45,490 nt of DNA from Acidobacteria bacterium Ga0077553 (GTDB lineage Bacteria; Acidobacteriota; Terriglobia; Bryobacterales; Bryobacteraceae): contig LNFE01000154.1 in assembly GCA_001464575.1 (NCBI GenBank), positions 1-45,490 on the forward strand, in the 5' to 3' direction. Below are positions 7,868-17,114 of the stretch, one piece after another (position 1 is the first letter of the stretch; each line of letters starts with the position of its first letter). Below the pieces are notes generated by a model. The model was given only the letters and a program-made list of their open reading frames with translations. It was not told where the DNA came from and ran no database searches. The translations under genes and the position numbers were made by a program.

Positions 7868-9607
7868 GTGTATTCCGGGTTCTCAGCGGCGCTCGACGCC
7901 ATCGTGGCCATTCTGTTTCCCGCTGTCATGGGATGGTTGGTCTTGAATGGCGTCGATGACCTGCTTTTGAACCTATTCTGGCTGCGGCTCCGGTTCCGCC
8001 CCAAGGAAGCGACCCCGGAGATTGGCGGCAAACCGGAGAAGACGCTGGCCATCTTTGTGCCGCTCTGGCAGGAACACGAAGTGGTGCGGCAGATGGTGAC
8101 GCACAACGTCACGGCGATCCGGTATTCGAACTACCACCTGTTTATCGGCGGGTATCCGAACGACACCGAAACCCTCGACGAGATCCGCGCCATGGAGGAT
8201 CAGTTCCAGCACGTGCATCTGTCGCTGGTGCCGCACGACGGACCGACCTCGAAAGCCGACTGTCTCAATTGGGCCTTCCAAACCATGATGCTCCATGAAG
8301 AGCAGCACGGTACGCGCTTCGATGGGATCGTAACGCACGACGCCGAGGACATGGTCCATCCCGATTCGCTGCAATGGATTAGCCATTATTTGACCGACTA
8401 CGATATGGTGCAGGTGCCGGTGCTGGCGCTGCCCACGCCGCTGCGAGAGTTCGTGCACGGCGTCTATATCGACGAGTTCAGCGAGTTTCAAACGCGAGAC
8501 CTGCAAGTGCGCGAGGCGTTGGGCGGATTCCTGCCCGGCAGCGGCGTCGGAACCGGCTTCTCCCGCCGGGCGCTGGAGGCGCTGGCCGTCACGGCCGAGA
8601 ACCGCATCTTTGAACCGTCTTGCTTGACCGAAGACTACGAGAACGGCTTCCGTCTGCGGGCGCTGGGCTGCCGGTCTACGTTTCTGCCGGTGCGGATGGC
8701 AAACGGCATCCCGATGGCGACCCGCGAGTACTTTCCCCGGACCTGGAAAGCCGCCGTGAAGCAGCGGACACGATGGGTGACCGGGATCGCCTGGCAGGGT
8801 TGGGAGCGCCACGGGTGGCAGGGCGGATGGAAGCAGTGGTGGTGGCACTGGCGGGACCGGAAGGGGCTGGTGGGGAACCCGATCGGGGTGATTTGCAACT
8901 TCCTCTTTGCCTACGGCTTGGTCTGGCCGGACCGGACGCTCGTCCTTCCGGGCGCGGAGTGGCTTCCCTTCACCATCTTCATGGCGGTGTTTCAGGCAAC
9001 GGTGCGAGTGGGCATCGTCCAGCGGTTCTACGGCTGGCGCATGGCGCTCGCGGCTCCGCTGCGCATTCCGGTGGCGAACTGGATCAATGCATCGGCCGGG
9101 GTGCGAGCCACAATGCGATACGCCAAGGCCTGTTGGAAGAAGGAACCTCTGGTGTGGCTGAAGACGCAGCACCAGTATCCGAACCGGTTCGCGCTCGAAG
9201 CGCACCGGCCCACGCTGCCCGAGATCCTCGTGAAGTCCGGCTACCTGACCGAAGAGGCGCTAACGGGCAAACCGGAGGGCCGGCGGCTGCAGGACTGGCT
9301 CGTCGAAAGCGGCCGCCTGAGCGAGAGCGACCTGTACGAGGCGCTGAGCCTGCAGCTCTGTATGCCGATCAGCCTGGCGAGCCCGGAGACGGTTTCGCGG
9401 GACATTGCCCGCTCCCTGCCGGCGCACGTGGTGCGCGAGCATCGTGTGGTGCCCGTGCGGGTGGAGCAGGGCCACCTGGTGGTCGCCGGGCCGGAAGCGC
9501 CGCCCGAGACGCTACCGGCGATGCTGCAGCCATACACAAAGCTGCGGGTAAAGTTCGAACTAGTGCCGCGGTCAACCTTCGACCAGATTGTACAATCGCA
9601 CCTTTAG
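7868..9607 (+). CDS. NfrB-like membrane glycosyltransferase with C-terminal MshEN domain
   Basis: A 579-residue protein. Residues 10-36 form a membrane segment. A GT2 domain follows, with HDAED (157-161), TED (254-256) and the QRTRW motif (299-303) of processive polysaccharide synthases, then further hydrophobic segments at 335-400. Residues 447-575 form an MshEN/GspE-N domain (GRRLQDWLVESGRLSESDLY). In NfrB, the phage N4 adsorption protein, the same arrangement makes an exopolysaccharide and the MshEN domain binds c-di-GMP. A like role here is an inference. The start is GTG, 5 nt behind TAGTTT. Its stop interlocks with convergent galM (TTAG). No nfrA partner is nearby. Confidence 0.85.
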   Translation: MYSGFSAALDAIVAILFPAVMGWLVLNGVDDLLLNLFWLRLRFRPKEATPEIGGKPEKTLAIFVPLWQEHEVVRQMVTHNVTAIRYSNYHLFIGGYPNDTETLDEIRAMEDQFQHVHLSLVPHDGPTSKADCLNWAFQTMMLHEEQHGTRFDGIVTHDAEDMVHPDSLQWISHYLTDYDMVQVPVLALPTPLREFVHGVYIDEFSEFQTRDLQVREALGGFLPGSGVGTGFSRRALEALAVTAENRIFEPSCLTEDYENGFRLRALGCRSTFLPVRMANGIPMATREYFPRTWKAAVKQRTRWVTGIAWQGWERHGWQGGWKQWWWHWRDRKGLVGNPIGVICNFLFAYGLVWPDRTLVLPGAEWLPFTIFMAVFQATVRVGIVQRFYGWRMALAAPLRIPVANWINASAGVRATMRYAKACWKKEPLVWLKTQHQYPNRFALEAHRPTLPEILVKSGYLTEEALTGKPEGRRLQDWLVESGRLSESDLYEALSLQLCMPISLASPETVSRDIARSLPAHVVREHRVVPVRVEQGHLVVAGPEAPPETLPAMLQPYTKLRVKFELVPRSTFDQIVQSHL

Positions 9608-10680
9608 CGCTTGGTCACCTGCCAGACCGTGGTGGACCGCAGCGGCACGCCTTTTTTCACGACCGTCGAAGGAAAGTTTGGCTTGTTCGGGGAGTCGGGG
9701 AAGTGCTGCGTCTCGAAGCAGAAAGCGGCGCGGCGGACGTACTTCCGATTGCCTTTGCCTGTCAGTTTCCCGTCGAGGAAATTGCCGGTGTAGAACTGCA
9801 CGCCCGGCTCGGTGGTGGAGATGGTCAACACCCGGCCGGAACGGGGGCTATAGGCTTCGATTACTTTCCGCAGGGTTCCGGCAGCGCCGTTGAGCACCCA
9901 ATTATGATCGTAGCCCCCGCCGAACTGAATCTGCTGGTCCTGGGCGTCGATGCGGGCGCCAACGGCAGTGGGCTTGCGGAAGTCAAACGGAGTGCCGGTA
10001 ACATCGCGGAGTTCGCCCGTGGGGATCAGGCCGGCGTCTACCGGCGTGAAGCGGTCGGCATCGATACGAAGCACGTGATCGAGAATGGTTGGCTCGCCGG
10101 AGAGGTTGAAGTAAGCGTGGTTGGTGAGGTTGGCGACCGTGTCCTCGCTGGCGACGGCTTGATATTCAATCCGGAGTTCGTTAGCCGGCGTGAGGGTGTA
10201 CGTGACGGTGACATCGAGCTTGCCGGGGTATCCCTCTTCGCCGGCGGCGCTGCTGTAGGTGAACGCCACCGCGTCGGCCTTCGCCTCCGCCTTCCAAACG
10301 CGTTTGTCGAAGCCGCGCAGCCCGCCGTGAAGCGCATTAGGTCCGTTGTTTACCGCGAGCCGATAGGGCTTGCCGTTGAGTTGGAACTGGCCCTTAGCGA
10401 TGCGGTTGCCGTACCGGCCGACGATCGCGCCCATGTAGGGCTGCTCCTGCAGATAGCCCTGCAGGGAATCGAACCCCAGCACGACGTCGAACTGGTCCAG
10501 CGTCTTGAGGGAGACGACCGTCGCGCCATACGTCATGATGCGGGCCGTGAGCCCGGCAGGGTTCGAGAGGGTATAGATCTCGACGGCTTGCCCATCGGGG
10601 GTACGGCCAAAGGGTTCTTTCTTCACGGCGGCGGGCAGAGCCAACGCGCAGGCGGACAGAAACAGGGCGATGCGGAGCAT
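9604..10680 (-). CDS. galM: Exported aldose 1-epimerase
   Basis: A 358-residue mutarotase interconverting alpha and beta anomers of hexoses. Visible catalytic and binding residues are H118 (NALHGG), H188 (LTNHAYFNLSG) and E291 (TEPGVQFYTGNF). The reading frame is open 18 codons further upstream, but that stretch overlaps DinB. The ATG at 10680 gives a proper signal peptide (MLRIALFLSACALALPA), so the enzyme is probably periplasmic. It is 7 bp downstream of the DinB gene, yet has its own TATAAT 6 nt before ATG. Confidence 0.9.
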   Translation of the reverse strand: MLRIALFLSACALALPAAVKKEPFGRTPDGQAVEIYTLSNPAGLTARIMTYGATVVSLKTLDQFDVVLGFDSLQGYLQEQPYMGAIVGRYGNRIAKGQFQLNGKPYRLAVNNGPNALHGGLRGFDKRVWKAEAKADAVAFTYSSAAGEEGYPGKLDVTVTYTLTPANELRIEYQAVASEDTVANLTNHAYFNLSGEPTILDHVLRIDADRFTPVDAGLIPTGELRDVTGTPFDFRKPTAVGARIDAQDQQIQFGGGYDHNWVLNGAAGTLRKVIEAYSPRSGRVLTISTTEPGVQFYTGNFLDGKLTGKGNRKYVRRAAFCFETQHFPDSPNKPNFPSTVVKKGVPLRSTTVWQVTKR

Positions 10681-10686
10681 CCCGTG

Positions 10687-10692
10687 ATTATA
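10687..10692 (-). promoter_or_regulatory. Candidate -10 hexamer, leaderless start of galM
   Basis: A perfect TATAAT spans the TAA stop of the DinB gene (CTATAAT) and ends 6 nt before the galM ATG at 10680, the same arrangement as at 6943-6948. There is no Shine-Dalgarno sequence. Confidence 0.5.
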
Positions 10693-11134
10693 GTTGCGCG
10701 AGATGATTGCCGTCGTGCCCGGCGATGATTTCAACGATCGTGCGGAAGGTGATCTCGCCGCGCTCGGGATGGGTCACCGGCTTGTCGAACGTTTCCGGAG
10801 GCAGGGCGCGCAGGAAAGCGAGCATCCAAGCGCGAACGCTGGTAAAGACGGCCAGCGCGGCCGCGGGGTCGGCCGTGGAATAGCTGTCGGCCCAACGGTC
10901 CTGGTCGAAGGGCTGCACGACATAGTGATCTTCAGCGGCCGCCTGGCGGAGGCGGAAGGCGAAGGCGACTTCGCAGTCAGCCATGTGGGCGATGATCTGG
11001 CCGTAGGTCCATTTGCCCGGAGCCCAGGGGGTGGCATAGCTCGCCGGATCAATGGCGGCGAGGCGGGACGCCGTTTCCGAAAGGACAGCCAAAGGATCAA
11101 GATCGCCAAGGTACTTCGCGTAGGGGTTGCTCAT
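10688..11134 (-). CDS. DinB-family protein
   Basis: A 148-residue four-helix DinB_2 protein. This family binds a metal through three histidines and includes thiol-dependent transferases. The expected histidines are present as H50 (IIAHMADCE), H140 and H144 (IIAGHDGNHLAQL). KWTYGQIIAHMADCE is a typical DinB signature. The start overlaps the stop of the upstream Ig-like gene (ATGA), so translation is coupled. Its enzymatic reaction cannot be deduced. Confidence 0.85.
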   Translation of the reverse strand: MSNPYAKYLGDLDPLAVLSETASRLAAIDPASYATPWAPGKWTYGQIIAHMADCEVAFAFRLRQAAAEDHYVVQPFDQDRWADSYSTADPAAALAVFTSVRAWMLAFLRALPPETFDKPVTHPERGEITFRTIVEIIAGHDGNHLAQL

Positions 11135-13914
11135 AGAATCGGCTTCGCTTCGTAGAGGACCGTCTCATCGTCATAGGTCATCGCGAGGAAATAGACGGTG
11201 CCGTCGTCGCGGAAGTCGATCGCGTTCAGCCGGACAAGGTAGTCGCCTTCCTGGGTAGGCCGGAAGAGGTTGATGACCTGGCGGATCTGATCGCCCCGGC
11301 GAACGTGCAGGAAATTATTGTTGTTTGATTGTTGAAACAGCAGGTCGCCATTCCGATTCGCATCGCTGGCCACAATGCTGTTAGCCACTTGGCCATTCGG
11401 CATGATGGAGGAGTTGTTGACGATAATCTGCCAGTCAGCGCCGGTCCATTCAGCCAGAATGTTGCCGCCCGCGGCGATGGTGAGCCCGGCAAAGAGGCGG
11501 CTGCCTCCGACGCGGTGAAGATTTGCGATCCCGGTGATGAGATGGGCGCCGACGCGAGTGACGTTCGGCTCCGCCAAGCGGCGCCAAGCCTGGCCATTCC
11601 ACAGGTGAAGCACCGGCACGTTGAGATTGCGGAACCGGAGCGACAACAGCACCTGGCCGGTATCGGCGAGCGCGAACGAATCAAAACTGGAGACAGTCCG
11701 ACCGTCGAGATTCGTTGCCGTGGCGGCTGAAGCGCTCAAGACCAGAAGCTGTCGGGCTTCCCCGTTGGACCAGAGAAAGAGCCGATTGTCGCCGGCGTTG
11801 GTGGAAGAGTGGAACAGCAGTTCGCCGTTGGCGTTGACGTCAAACTGACCGGGATTGTTCACCGTCAGCGTGCCGATGCGAAGCGGGAACCGGAGAACCA
11901 GTTCCGGAGAACCACCACGGACAAGACGGGCAATTCCCTGCCCCGAGATGAAGTAAAGGTCGCCATTGGCAGCGCGCCGCACATTGTAGGTAGCGCCATG
12001 CGAACCACCGAACCACATTGTCGAACCGAAGAGGCGCTCGCCAATCGCGAGCGGCGCATCGAAATCCGCGCCGTTCCATTCGGCCACCGAACCGGTGGTG
12101 CCCCCCGCCAACACTTGCGGAGCGCCTTCGCGAGCGCCGCCGATGAAGGTAATCAAATTCAATGGCGCGGTAACCGGCATCGTCATTCCCGACCAAGCCA
12201 GAAAATCGGGTTCCGGGCCGAGCCGCACCAACGCCATGTTGATAGTGCTCGTCTGCACCAGTAGAAAGATCTCGCCACGCGAGTTGATGGCGCCGCTTTC
12301 GATCGACTGCACCGACACATCCCCAAGCGCCGGTTTCGAGAACAGAAACTGCGGCTGCGGATCGCTGCCCGGCTTCCAGAGATAGACGCCGTTACCCCGG
12401 TTGCTGAATGGGTTCACCTGCAAAAGGGCGCCGTGGTTGGGATGATACGACAGAATGCCTGCGTGATCACTCAACTGCATGGACTGCAACTGATTCTGGC
12501 GGTCGATATGAACGTAGTGGACTGTATTGTTGTTCAGGATGACGGAGCAAAGCAGATCGCCATTCTCGTCGATCCAAAAGGCAGGTTGATTCGCCCGTCC
12601 CCCGGAGAACCCCCGGACAGTGGACCCGCCCAGTGCGTCGCCCACGCCGAATACCCGTTCGCGTTCCCCGGTGGGCAGATGGCGGAAAAAGATGCGATTC
12701 GTACCCACAAAAAGAGCGTAGTAGGCTGTACCGTCGGCGGCGATGCCGAAGTCGGTATCGACGGTAAAGGCATTCGCGCCGAAATCAGGAAGCCGGTCCG
12801 CAGTGGAGATCAGGAGTTCGTAGTCGCGCTGGTCGTAAGAGCGAAAGAGGCCGGTGTAGGTAGTGGGATTGTTCTCAAACCGAAAAGTGGCCCGAGCCAG
12901 AATTGCTCCGGTCGAGGAGAGCGAATTGCGGGTGATGAAAATGTTGCCGGTCGCCTCCGTGGCGCCGAGGGGCGTATTGTTGGTAAACACCGGGAAGACG
13001 CCGGTTCGGTCGCCGATCGAAAGTTGGCGGCCATTATTGTTCGTATCTTCGTAGGTTAGAACTTGGCCCTGCCGCGTGATGGAGTGGGTAAACAGTTCGT
13101 TGGCGAAACTGCCGGAGGCAAAACGCGGACTGCCCGTCGCCGTCACCAGGCTCCACTGGCCATTGCGCCAGTTCAGGAGCCCGCTGGCCACACCGCCCAG
13201 GGAGCCGTTAAAGAACACGTCGCCGTCGTCCGTCGCCCACAGCATCGATGGGCGGGAGCGAAGTTCAAATTCCTTCCGCTGCTGGTTCATGTTGTGGAAC
13301 AAACGCCGGAGTTGATACGTGCGCGGAACATTGGTATTCACGCGGGCCGCCACCTGCCACTGCCGCTGTAGCCCCGTCTGCAGATCGTTATAAGAATAGG
13401 TAGCGAGCACCATGTTGGCGCCCTCAGCGATCGCCGACATCACGCCTTGGTTATTGATCCGCGCAGTCTGCGTGGTCCCGTTGCGGAGATTGGTGACGGT
13501 CCAAGTCCAGCCGACCCCGCTGATCGGGTTGCCGTCAGCGTCGAAAGCCGTCGCCGAAAACTGGCGCGTGGAGCCGACGTCCACATCTGCTTCGGACGGT
13601 TCGATTCGCACCTCGCCCGGTATTGTCTGAATGGCGGTTTCCGCCGCGATCGAGCCCGACCGCGCCGTGACGCGCACGGTGCCCAACGCACGCGCCGAAA
13701 GCACCCCGGCGCTATCGATAGCGGCGAAGAGCGTGTTGTTGACCGACCAAGCGATCGGTGCGTTCGGCAGATGGTTGCCGGAAGCGTCCCGGGCCACCGC
13801 GCGGAGGGTGAGGGTGCGGCCCACCAGCACCTGCGAGGAGTCGCTCAGGATCTGCAACGTCGCCGGCGTCTGCGCGGCGGCCGTGAGCGCAACCAGGAAC
13901 GACAACAAACGCAT
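11131..13914 (-). CDS. Large secreted Ig-like (Big_2) protein with repeat-rich body
   Basis: A 927-residue protein with a signal peptide (MRLLSFLVALTAAAQ). Residues 18-100 and 105-190 resemble bacterial Ig-like Big_2 domains (LVGRTLTLRAVARDASGN; VDVGSTRQFSATAFDADGN). The rest is rich in beta-strand and Asn/Gly turns with recurring NGD/DENGDLL-type motifs, suggesting a propeller or similar surface fold. The frame is open to 14016, but the start at 13914 overlaps the DUF1501 stop by 1 nt (TGATG) and alone gives a signal peptide. It probably acts at the cell surface with the DUF1501 and DUF1549 products. No catalytic motif was seen. Confidence 0.8.
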   Translation of the reverse strand: MRLLSFLVALTAAAQTPATLQILSDSSQVLVGRTLTLRAVARDASGNHLPNAPIAWSVNNTLFAAIDSAGVLSARALGTVRVTARSGSIAAETAIQTIPGEVRIEPSEADVDVGSTRQFSATAFDADGNPISGVGWTWTVTNLRNGTTQTARINNQGVMSAIAEGANMVLATYSYNDLQTGLQRQWQVAARVNTNVPRTYQLRRLFHNMNQQRKEFELRSRPSMLWATDDGDVFFNGSLGGVASGLLNWRNGQWSLVTATGSPRFASGSFANELFTHSITRQGQVLTYEDTNNNGRQLSIGDRTGVFPVFTNNTPLGATEATGNIFITRNSLSSTGAILARATFRFENNPTTYTGLFRSYDQRDYELLISTADRLPDFGANAFTVDTDFGIAADGTAYYALFVGTNRIFFRHLPTGERERVFGVGDALGGSTVRGFSGGRANQPAFWIDENGDLLCSVILNNNTVHYVHIDRQNQLQSMQLSDHAGILSYHPNHGALLQVNPFSNRGNGVYLWKPGSDPQPQFLFSKPALGDVSVQSIESGAINSRGEIFLLVQTSTINMALVRLGPEPDFLAWSGMTMPVTAPLNLITFIGGAREGAPQVLAGGTTGSVAEWNGADFDAPLAIGERLFGSTMWFGGSHGATYNVRRAANGDLYFISGQGIARLVRGGSPELVLRFPLRIGTLTVNNPGQFDVNANGELLFHSSTNAGDNRLFLWSNGEARQLLVLSASAATATNLDGRTVSSFDSFALADTGQVLLSLRFRNLNVPVLHLWNGQAWRRLAEPNVTRVGAHLITGIANLHRVGGSRLFAGLTIAAGGNILAEWTGADWQIIVNNSSIMPNGQVANSIVASDANRNGDLLFQQSNNNNFLHVRRGDQIRQVINLFRPTQEGDYLVRLNAIDFRDDGTVYFLAMTYDDETVLYEAKPIL

Positions 13915-15257
13915 CAGCCGAAAACCTCGTTTACCGGCCGGAAATCGTACTCCGGCGACTGCACGATGTAATCGTACCGGCGGCCGGACGGCGTATCGAC
14001 AATGGACTTGGTCCAATCCACACCCAGAGCAGAGTAGATGGTAGCCGTAATATCTTCGACGTAGATGGCCCGGTTGCCGGACCAGCCATAGTCGGTGATA
14101 TTGGCGGCGGTCGCATCGCTGGCCCCAATCGCGCGGCCACCGCGGACGCCGCCGCCGAGCAGGGCGACGGACATAACGGGCCGGTAGTGGTCCCGCCCGC
14201 CGCGGCTGTTGAGCACACCGGGGGTGCGCCCGAACTCGCCCATCAGAACAATCAGCGTCGAGTCGAAGTCGCCGCTTGCCTTTAAGTCCTCGACGAGCGA
14301 ACCAACGGCGCGGTCGAGGTCGTTGGTGAGCGTGTAGATCGTAGTGCCCTGCGCCGTATCGAATTGGCCAACGTGGGTATCCCAGCCTCCCTGGGTGACA
14401 TTGATAAAGGTAGCTCCGTTCCGGGCGCGGACCGCGTTACGGGCGACCAGAAGTGAGCGGCCCACGGCCGTGTTGCCGTATCGGCCCTCGTCGGTGGCGT
14501 CGAACTTAAAGACGGCATCGACAGCCTGGTTGTACATCATCGCCTTGGCTCGTTCGTAATAGCTGCCGTAGGCGGCCATCGCGTCGTTGTAGGGTGCCTG
14601 GCGAAGGGGTTCGTCCAGATCCTTCAGCAATTGGAAGCGGCGTTCAAACCGCTCCTGGCTCTGCGTGGCGTTGCCGAAAAAGTTGTGGGTCAGGGTGCCG
14701 ATGCCGGTGCGCGCGGCGGGCGGCATCATCGGCTGGAAGAGGCCGCCGAGAAAAGTCGCGCCCTGCAAATTCGTTTGATTGAACGAGAGGAACGGGGGGA
14801 TCAACCCGTTGGCGCCTTTCTCCCGGGCGATCACGGCGCCAATGTGCGGCATCTCCGCGGCCAGCGCCGGGTTCTGCGAGTGCGCCGTCTGCATATAAAA
14901 CTGGCCCCGTTCGTGGGCCGCCTCCCAACTCGCGCAGGAGCGAAGAACCAACAGATCGTTCGTCAGATTTGAGAGCTTGGGGAAGAAACGGCGCGATAGG
15001 CGGAGTCCGCCGGAGTAATCGCGAATGTCCGCGTCGCGCGGATTCCACGCGCCGTCCTTGGGGTCGAACGTATCGAGATGGCTGGCTGCGCCGTTCAGGT
15101 TAACGAACACGCACGCCCGGGCTGAGCCCCGGGGCGTGACGCCGCGCAGCGAGGTGACCTCCGCATCGGCATGAGCGCCGAGCAACGACGCTGAGGCCGC
15201 GCCGAACAGAAAATGGCGGCGGGTGTGACCGGCGCATAGGGGACGAGAGATTTTCAT
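13914..15257 (-). CDS. DUF1501 protein, Tat-exported, sulfatase-like fold
   Basis: A 447-residue DUF1501 protein. Residues 11-35 carry a twin-arginine signal (TRRHFLFGAASASLLG). The family core is visible in CVFVNLNGAASHLDTFDPKD, NVTQGGWDTHVGQFD and LMGEFGRTPGVLNSRGGRDH, which place metal-type Asp/His residues as in alkaline phosphatase/sulfatase folds. It follows the DUF1549/DUF1553 gene by 13 bp, the pairing known from Planctomycetes and Acidobacteria. That pair is thought to work in extracytoplasmic polymer breakdown, but the reaction is not established. Confidence 0.9.
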   Translation of the reverse strand: MKISRPLCAGHTRRHFLFGAASASLLGAHADAEVTSLRGVTPRGSARACVFVNLNGAASHLDTFDPKDGAWNPRDADIRDYSGGLRLSRRFFPKLSNLTNDLLVLRSCASWEAAHERGQFYMQTAHSQNPALAAEMPHIGAVIAREKGANGLIPPFLSFNQTNLQGATFLGGLFQPMMPPAARTGIGTLTHNFFGNATQSQERFERRFQLLKDLDEPLRQAPYNDAMAAYGSYYERAKAMMYNQAVDAVFKFDATDEGRYGNTAVGRSLLVARNAVRARNGATFINVTQGGWDTHVGQFDTAQGTTIYTLTNDLDRAVGSLVEDLKASGDFDSTLIVLMGEFGRTPGVLNSRGGRDHYRPVMSVALLGGGVRGGRAIGASDATAANITDYGWSGNRAIYVEDITATIYSALGVDWTKSIVDTPSGRRYDYIVQSPEYDFRPVNEVFG

Positions 15258-15270
15258 GGGCCAGCCTCCG

Positions 15271-17097
15271 TTAGTAGTTAAAGATAAAGTCCAACTTGTT
15301 GAGCAGAGCCCATTGCAAGTCGCTCAGCCATTGGGCGCGTAAGCCGCTGCGATAAGTCAGCACTTTCGCCGTTTCCGACTCGGAAGGCGGCCGGGAGAGC
15401 GTCGCCAGGAACATGCGGCGAATCGCCTCTTCGTCCGCAATAGGAGAGCTATCAATTTGCAGAACTCGGTTCCGGGAACTAACCGCCAAAGTGGCGTTGC
15501 CGAGCGAGCGATTCACGTTTTGCGTATCGTTCATCGAGTAGAGCAAGCCGAGTATCGACGGTTCCCCGGCGCGATCGATGGTCAGCCAGTTGCCGCGGCC
15601 CGCTTGGTTCAGAAAATCCGTCACGCGGAAATCCGTGGCCGGCTCGGTGGGGTCCGGAAGCTGATTGGCGTAGAGCAGCGGACGGCTGATGCCGGAAGCG
15701 AGCATCGGCTGCTCGGTGCGGGTCGCGGTAATCAACGAATCGTACATCTCTTCGGCGGAAAGGCGCCGCGGCTCATGCTTGGCGAAGTACTTGACGAACG
15801 CAGGCTGCCATTGGCCTTCATACCGGCTCGAAAGCTGATACGCATCGCTCGAAACGAGCAGCCGGAAGAGCGGCCGGAACTGATAGTTGTTCTGGATGAA
15901 GAAATCGGCGAGCGCTTCGAGGAGCTCCGGGTGGGTGTTTTGGATCGGCCAATCGCCCGGCGGTGGCCGCTTCGGATCGGTGCGTTCAAAGTCCCAGGCC
16001 TCCGGCGGGTCCACAATCCCGTGCGAGAACAGATAGGCCCAGATGTGGTTCACGGTGGCGCGGGCAAACTGGCGGTCGGCAGTGAGGATCGAGGCAAAGT
16101 CACGGCGCCATTCTCCCGTCCGCGGCTTGGCTCCGTTCAGGATGAACTCCGGCTCCACGATAGCGCCGAGGCGCGCGGGGCGGTTGCCGGGATTGGTGGG
16201 GTTGACGGATCCGGTGTACGAACCATAGGTCCGATCGTTGACAATCACCCGCGGCCGGAACCCAATATTGTCATCGCTCCATCGTACGAAGTACATCCGC
16301 GAGAGCCATGCGGACATGCGCCAAAACTGGCTGCGCGTGCGCCGGGTGAGATAGAGGTTGATCTTTTCAAGATGAGCCCGGCCATTGTGGCAGGAGATGC
16401 ACTCGGTCTTGAAGCCGAGAAAGGTGGTCGTGATCTTGTCGGTCGTGTCGTCCCAGGAGTCCTGAATCGGCCCCGCGGGGTCCATCCAACGTGCAAAGAA
16501 CTGCGTGCCGGGGACAGAGTCCACCTCGCCAGACGCGGAGAGTAACTCGCGGACGAGAGAATCGTAGGGACGGTCGGCGGCGATGGACTGCCGCAGCCAC
16601 TCATAAAAAGTATTCCGTCCGATAGTGCCGATGTTCTCGTGGGTCCGGGTGACCTTGAACTTATTGGCCCAGAAGGTGGTGAGCTGATCCGCGTGGGCGG
16701 GCGAGGCGAGTAACTGATCGATGAGTTTGGCCCGCTTGTCCGGCGCGGGGTTGGCCAGGAAAGCTTCGGCCACTTCGGGCGTGGGGATGCGCCCGGTCAA
16801 ATCGACGTGAACGCGGCGGAGAAACTCGGTATCGGAAGCCGCTGGAGCCGGCCGGACATTGTCAGCCGCCATCTTGGCAAACAGATGCTGATCGACGAGG
16901 TTCGTCCGGGTCACCGCCTCCCGCCGGGCAGCAGCGCCGAACTGAGCGCGACGGCTGTAGGCCTGAAACGAGCGGTCCAGGTCCAGTAACTCCAACTGCT
17001 CGGCCCGAACGGCGTCGGGATACCGCGGGCAGTGCGGATCTGCAGCGAACAGTCTTGCCGTCAGCGCGGCAGTCAACAGAAGGCGAGCGTTCAGCAT
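15271..17097 (-). CDS. DUF1549/DUF1553 protein with CxxCH haem motif
   Basis: A 608-residue secreted protein (signal peptide 1-19). DUF1549 is near 65-260 (FLRRVHVDLTGRIPTPEVAE is typical) and DUF1553 near 320-600 (FARATVNHIWAYLFSHGIVDP; HPELLEALADFFI). Between 233 and 237 lies CISCH, a cytochrome c haem-attachment motif, so a covalent haem is likely if a maturation system is present. Planctomycete relatives often carry a separate N-terminal cytochrome domain; here the motif is inside the DUF1549 part. It heads the DUF1549-DUF1501-Ig-like-DinB run, 17 bp after the HAD gene. Confidence 0.88.
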   Translation of the reverse strand: MLNARLLLTAALTARLFAADPHCPRYPDAVRAEQLELLDLDRSFQAYSRRAQFGAAARREAVTRTNLVDQHLFAKMAADNVRPAPAASDTEFLRRVHVDLTGRIPTPEVAEAFLANPAPDKRAKLIDQLLASPAHADQLTTFWANKFKVTRTHENIGTIGRNTFYEWLRQSIAADRPYDSLVRELLSASGEVDSVPGTQFFARWMDPAGPIQDSWDDTTDKITTTFLGFKTECISCHNGRAHLEKINLYLTRRTRSQFWRMSAWLSRMYFVRWSDDNIGFRPRVIVNDRTYGSYTGSVNPTNPGNRPARLGAIVEPEFILNGAKPRTGEWRRDFASILTADRQFARATVNHIWAYLFSHGIVDPPEAWDFERTDPKRPPPGDWPIQNTHPELLEALADFFIQNNYQFRPLFRLLVSSDAYQLSSRYEGQWQPAFVKYFAKHEPRRLSAEEMYDSLITATRTEQPMLASGISRPLLYANQLPDPTEPATDFRVTDFLNQAGRGNWLTIDRAGEPSILGLLYSMNDTQNVNRSLGNATLAVSSRNRVLQIDSSPIADEEAIRRMFLATLSRPPSESETAKVLTYRSGLRAQWLSDLQWALLNKLDFIFNY

Positions 17098-17114
17098 AGG
17101 CGGGCTCTCTTAGT

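Noticed and set aside
8620..10728. 702-codon + frame across the NfrB-like gene and galM
   Set aside because: Gly/Ala/Arg-rich shadow in GC-rich DNA spanning two convergent real genes.
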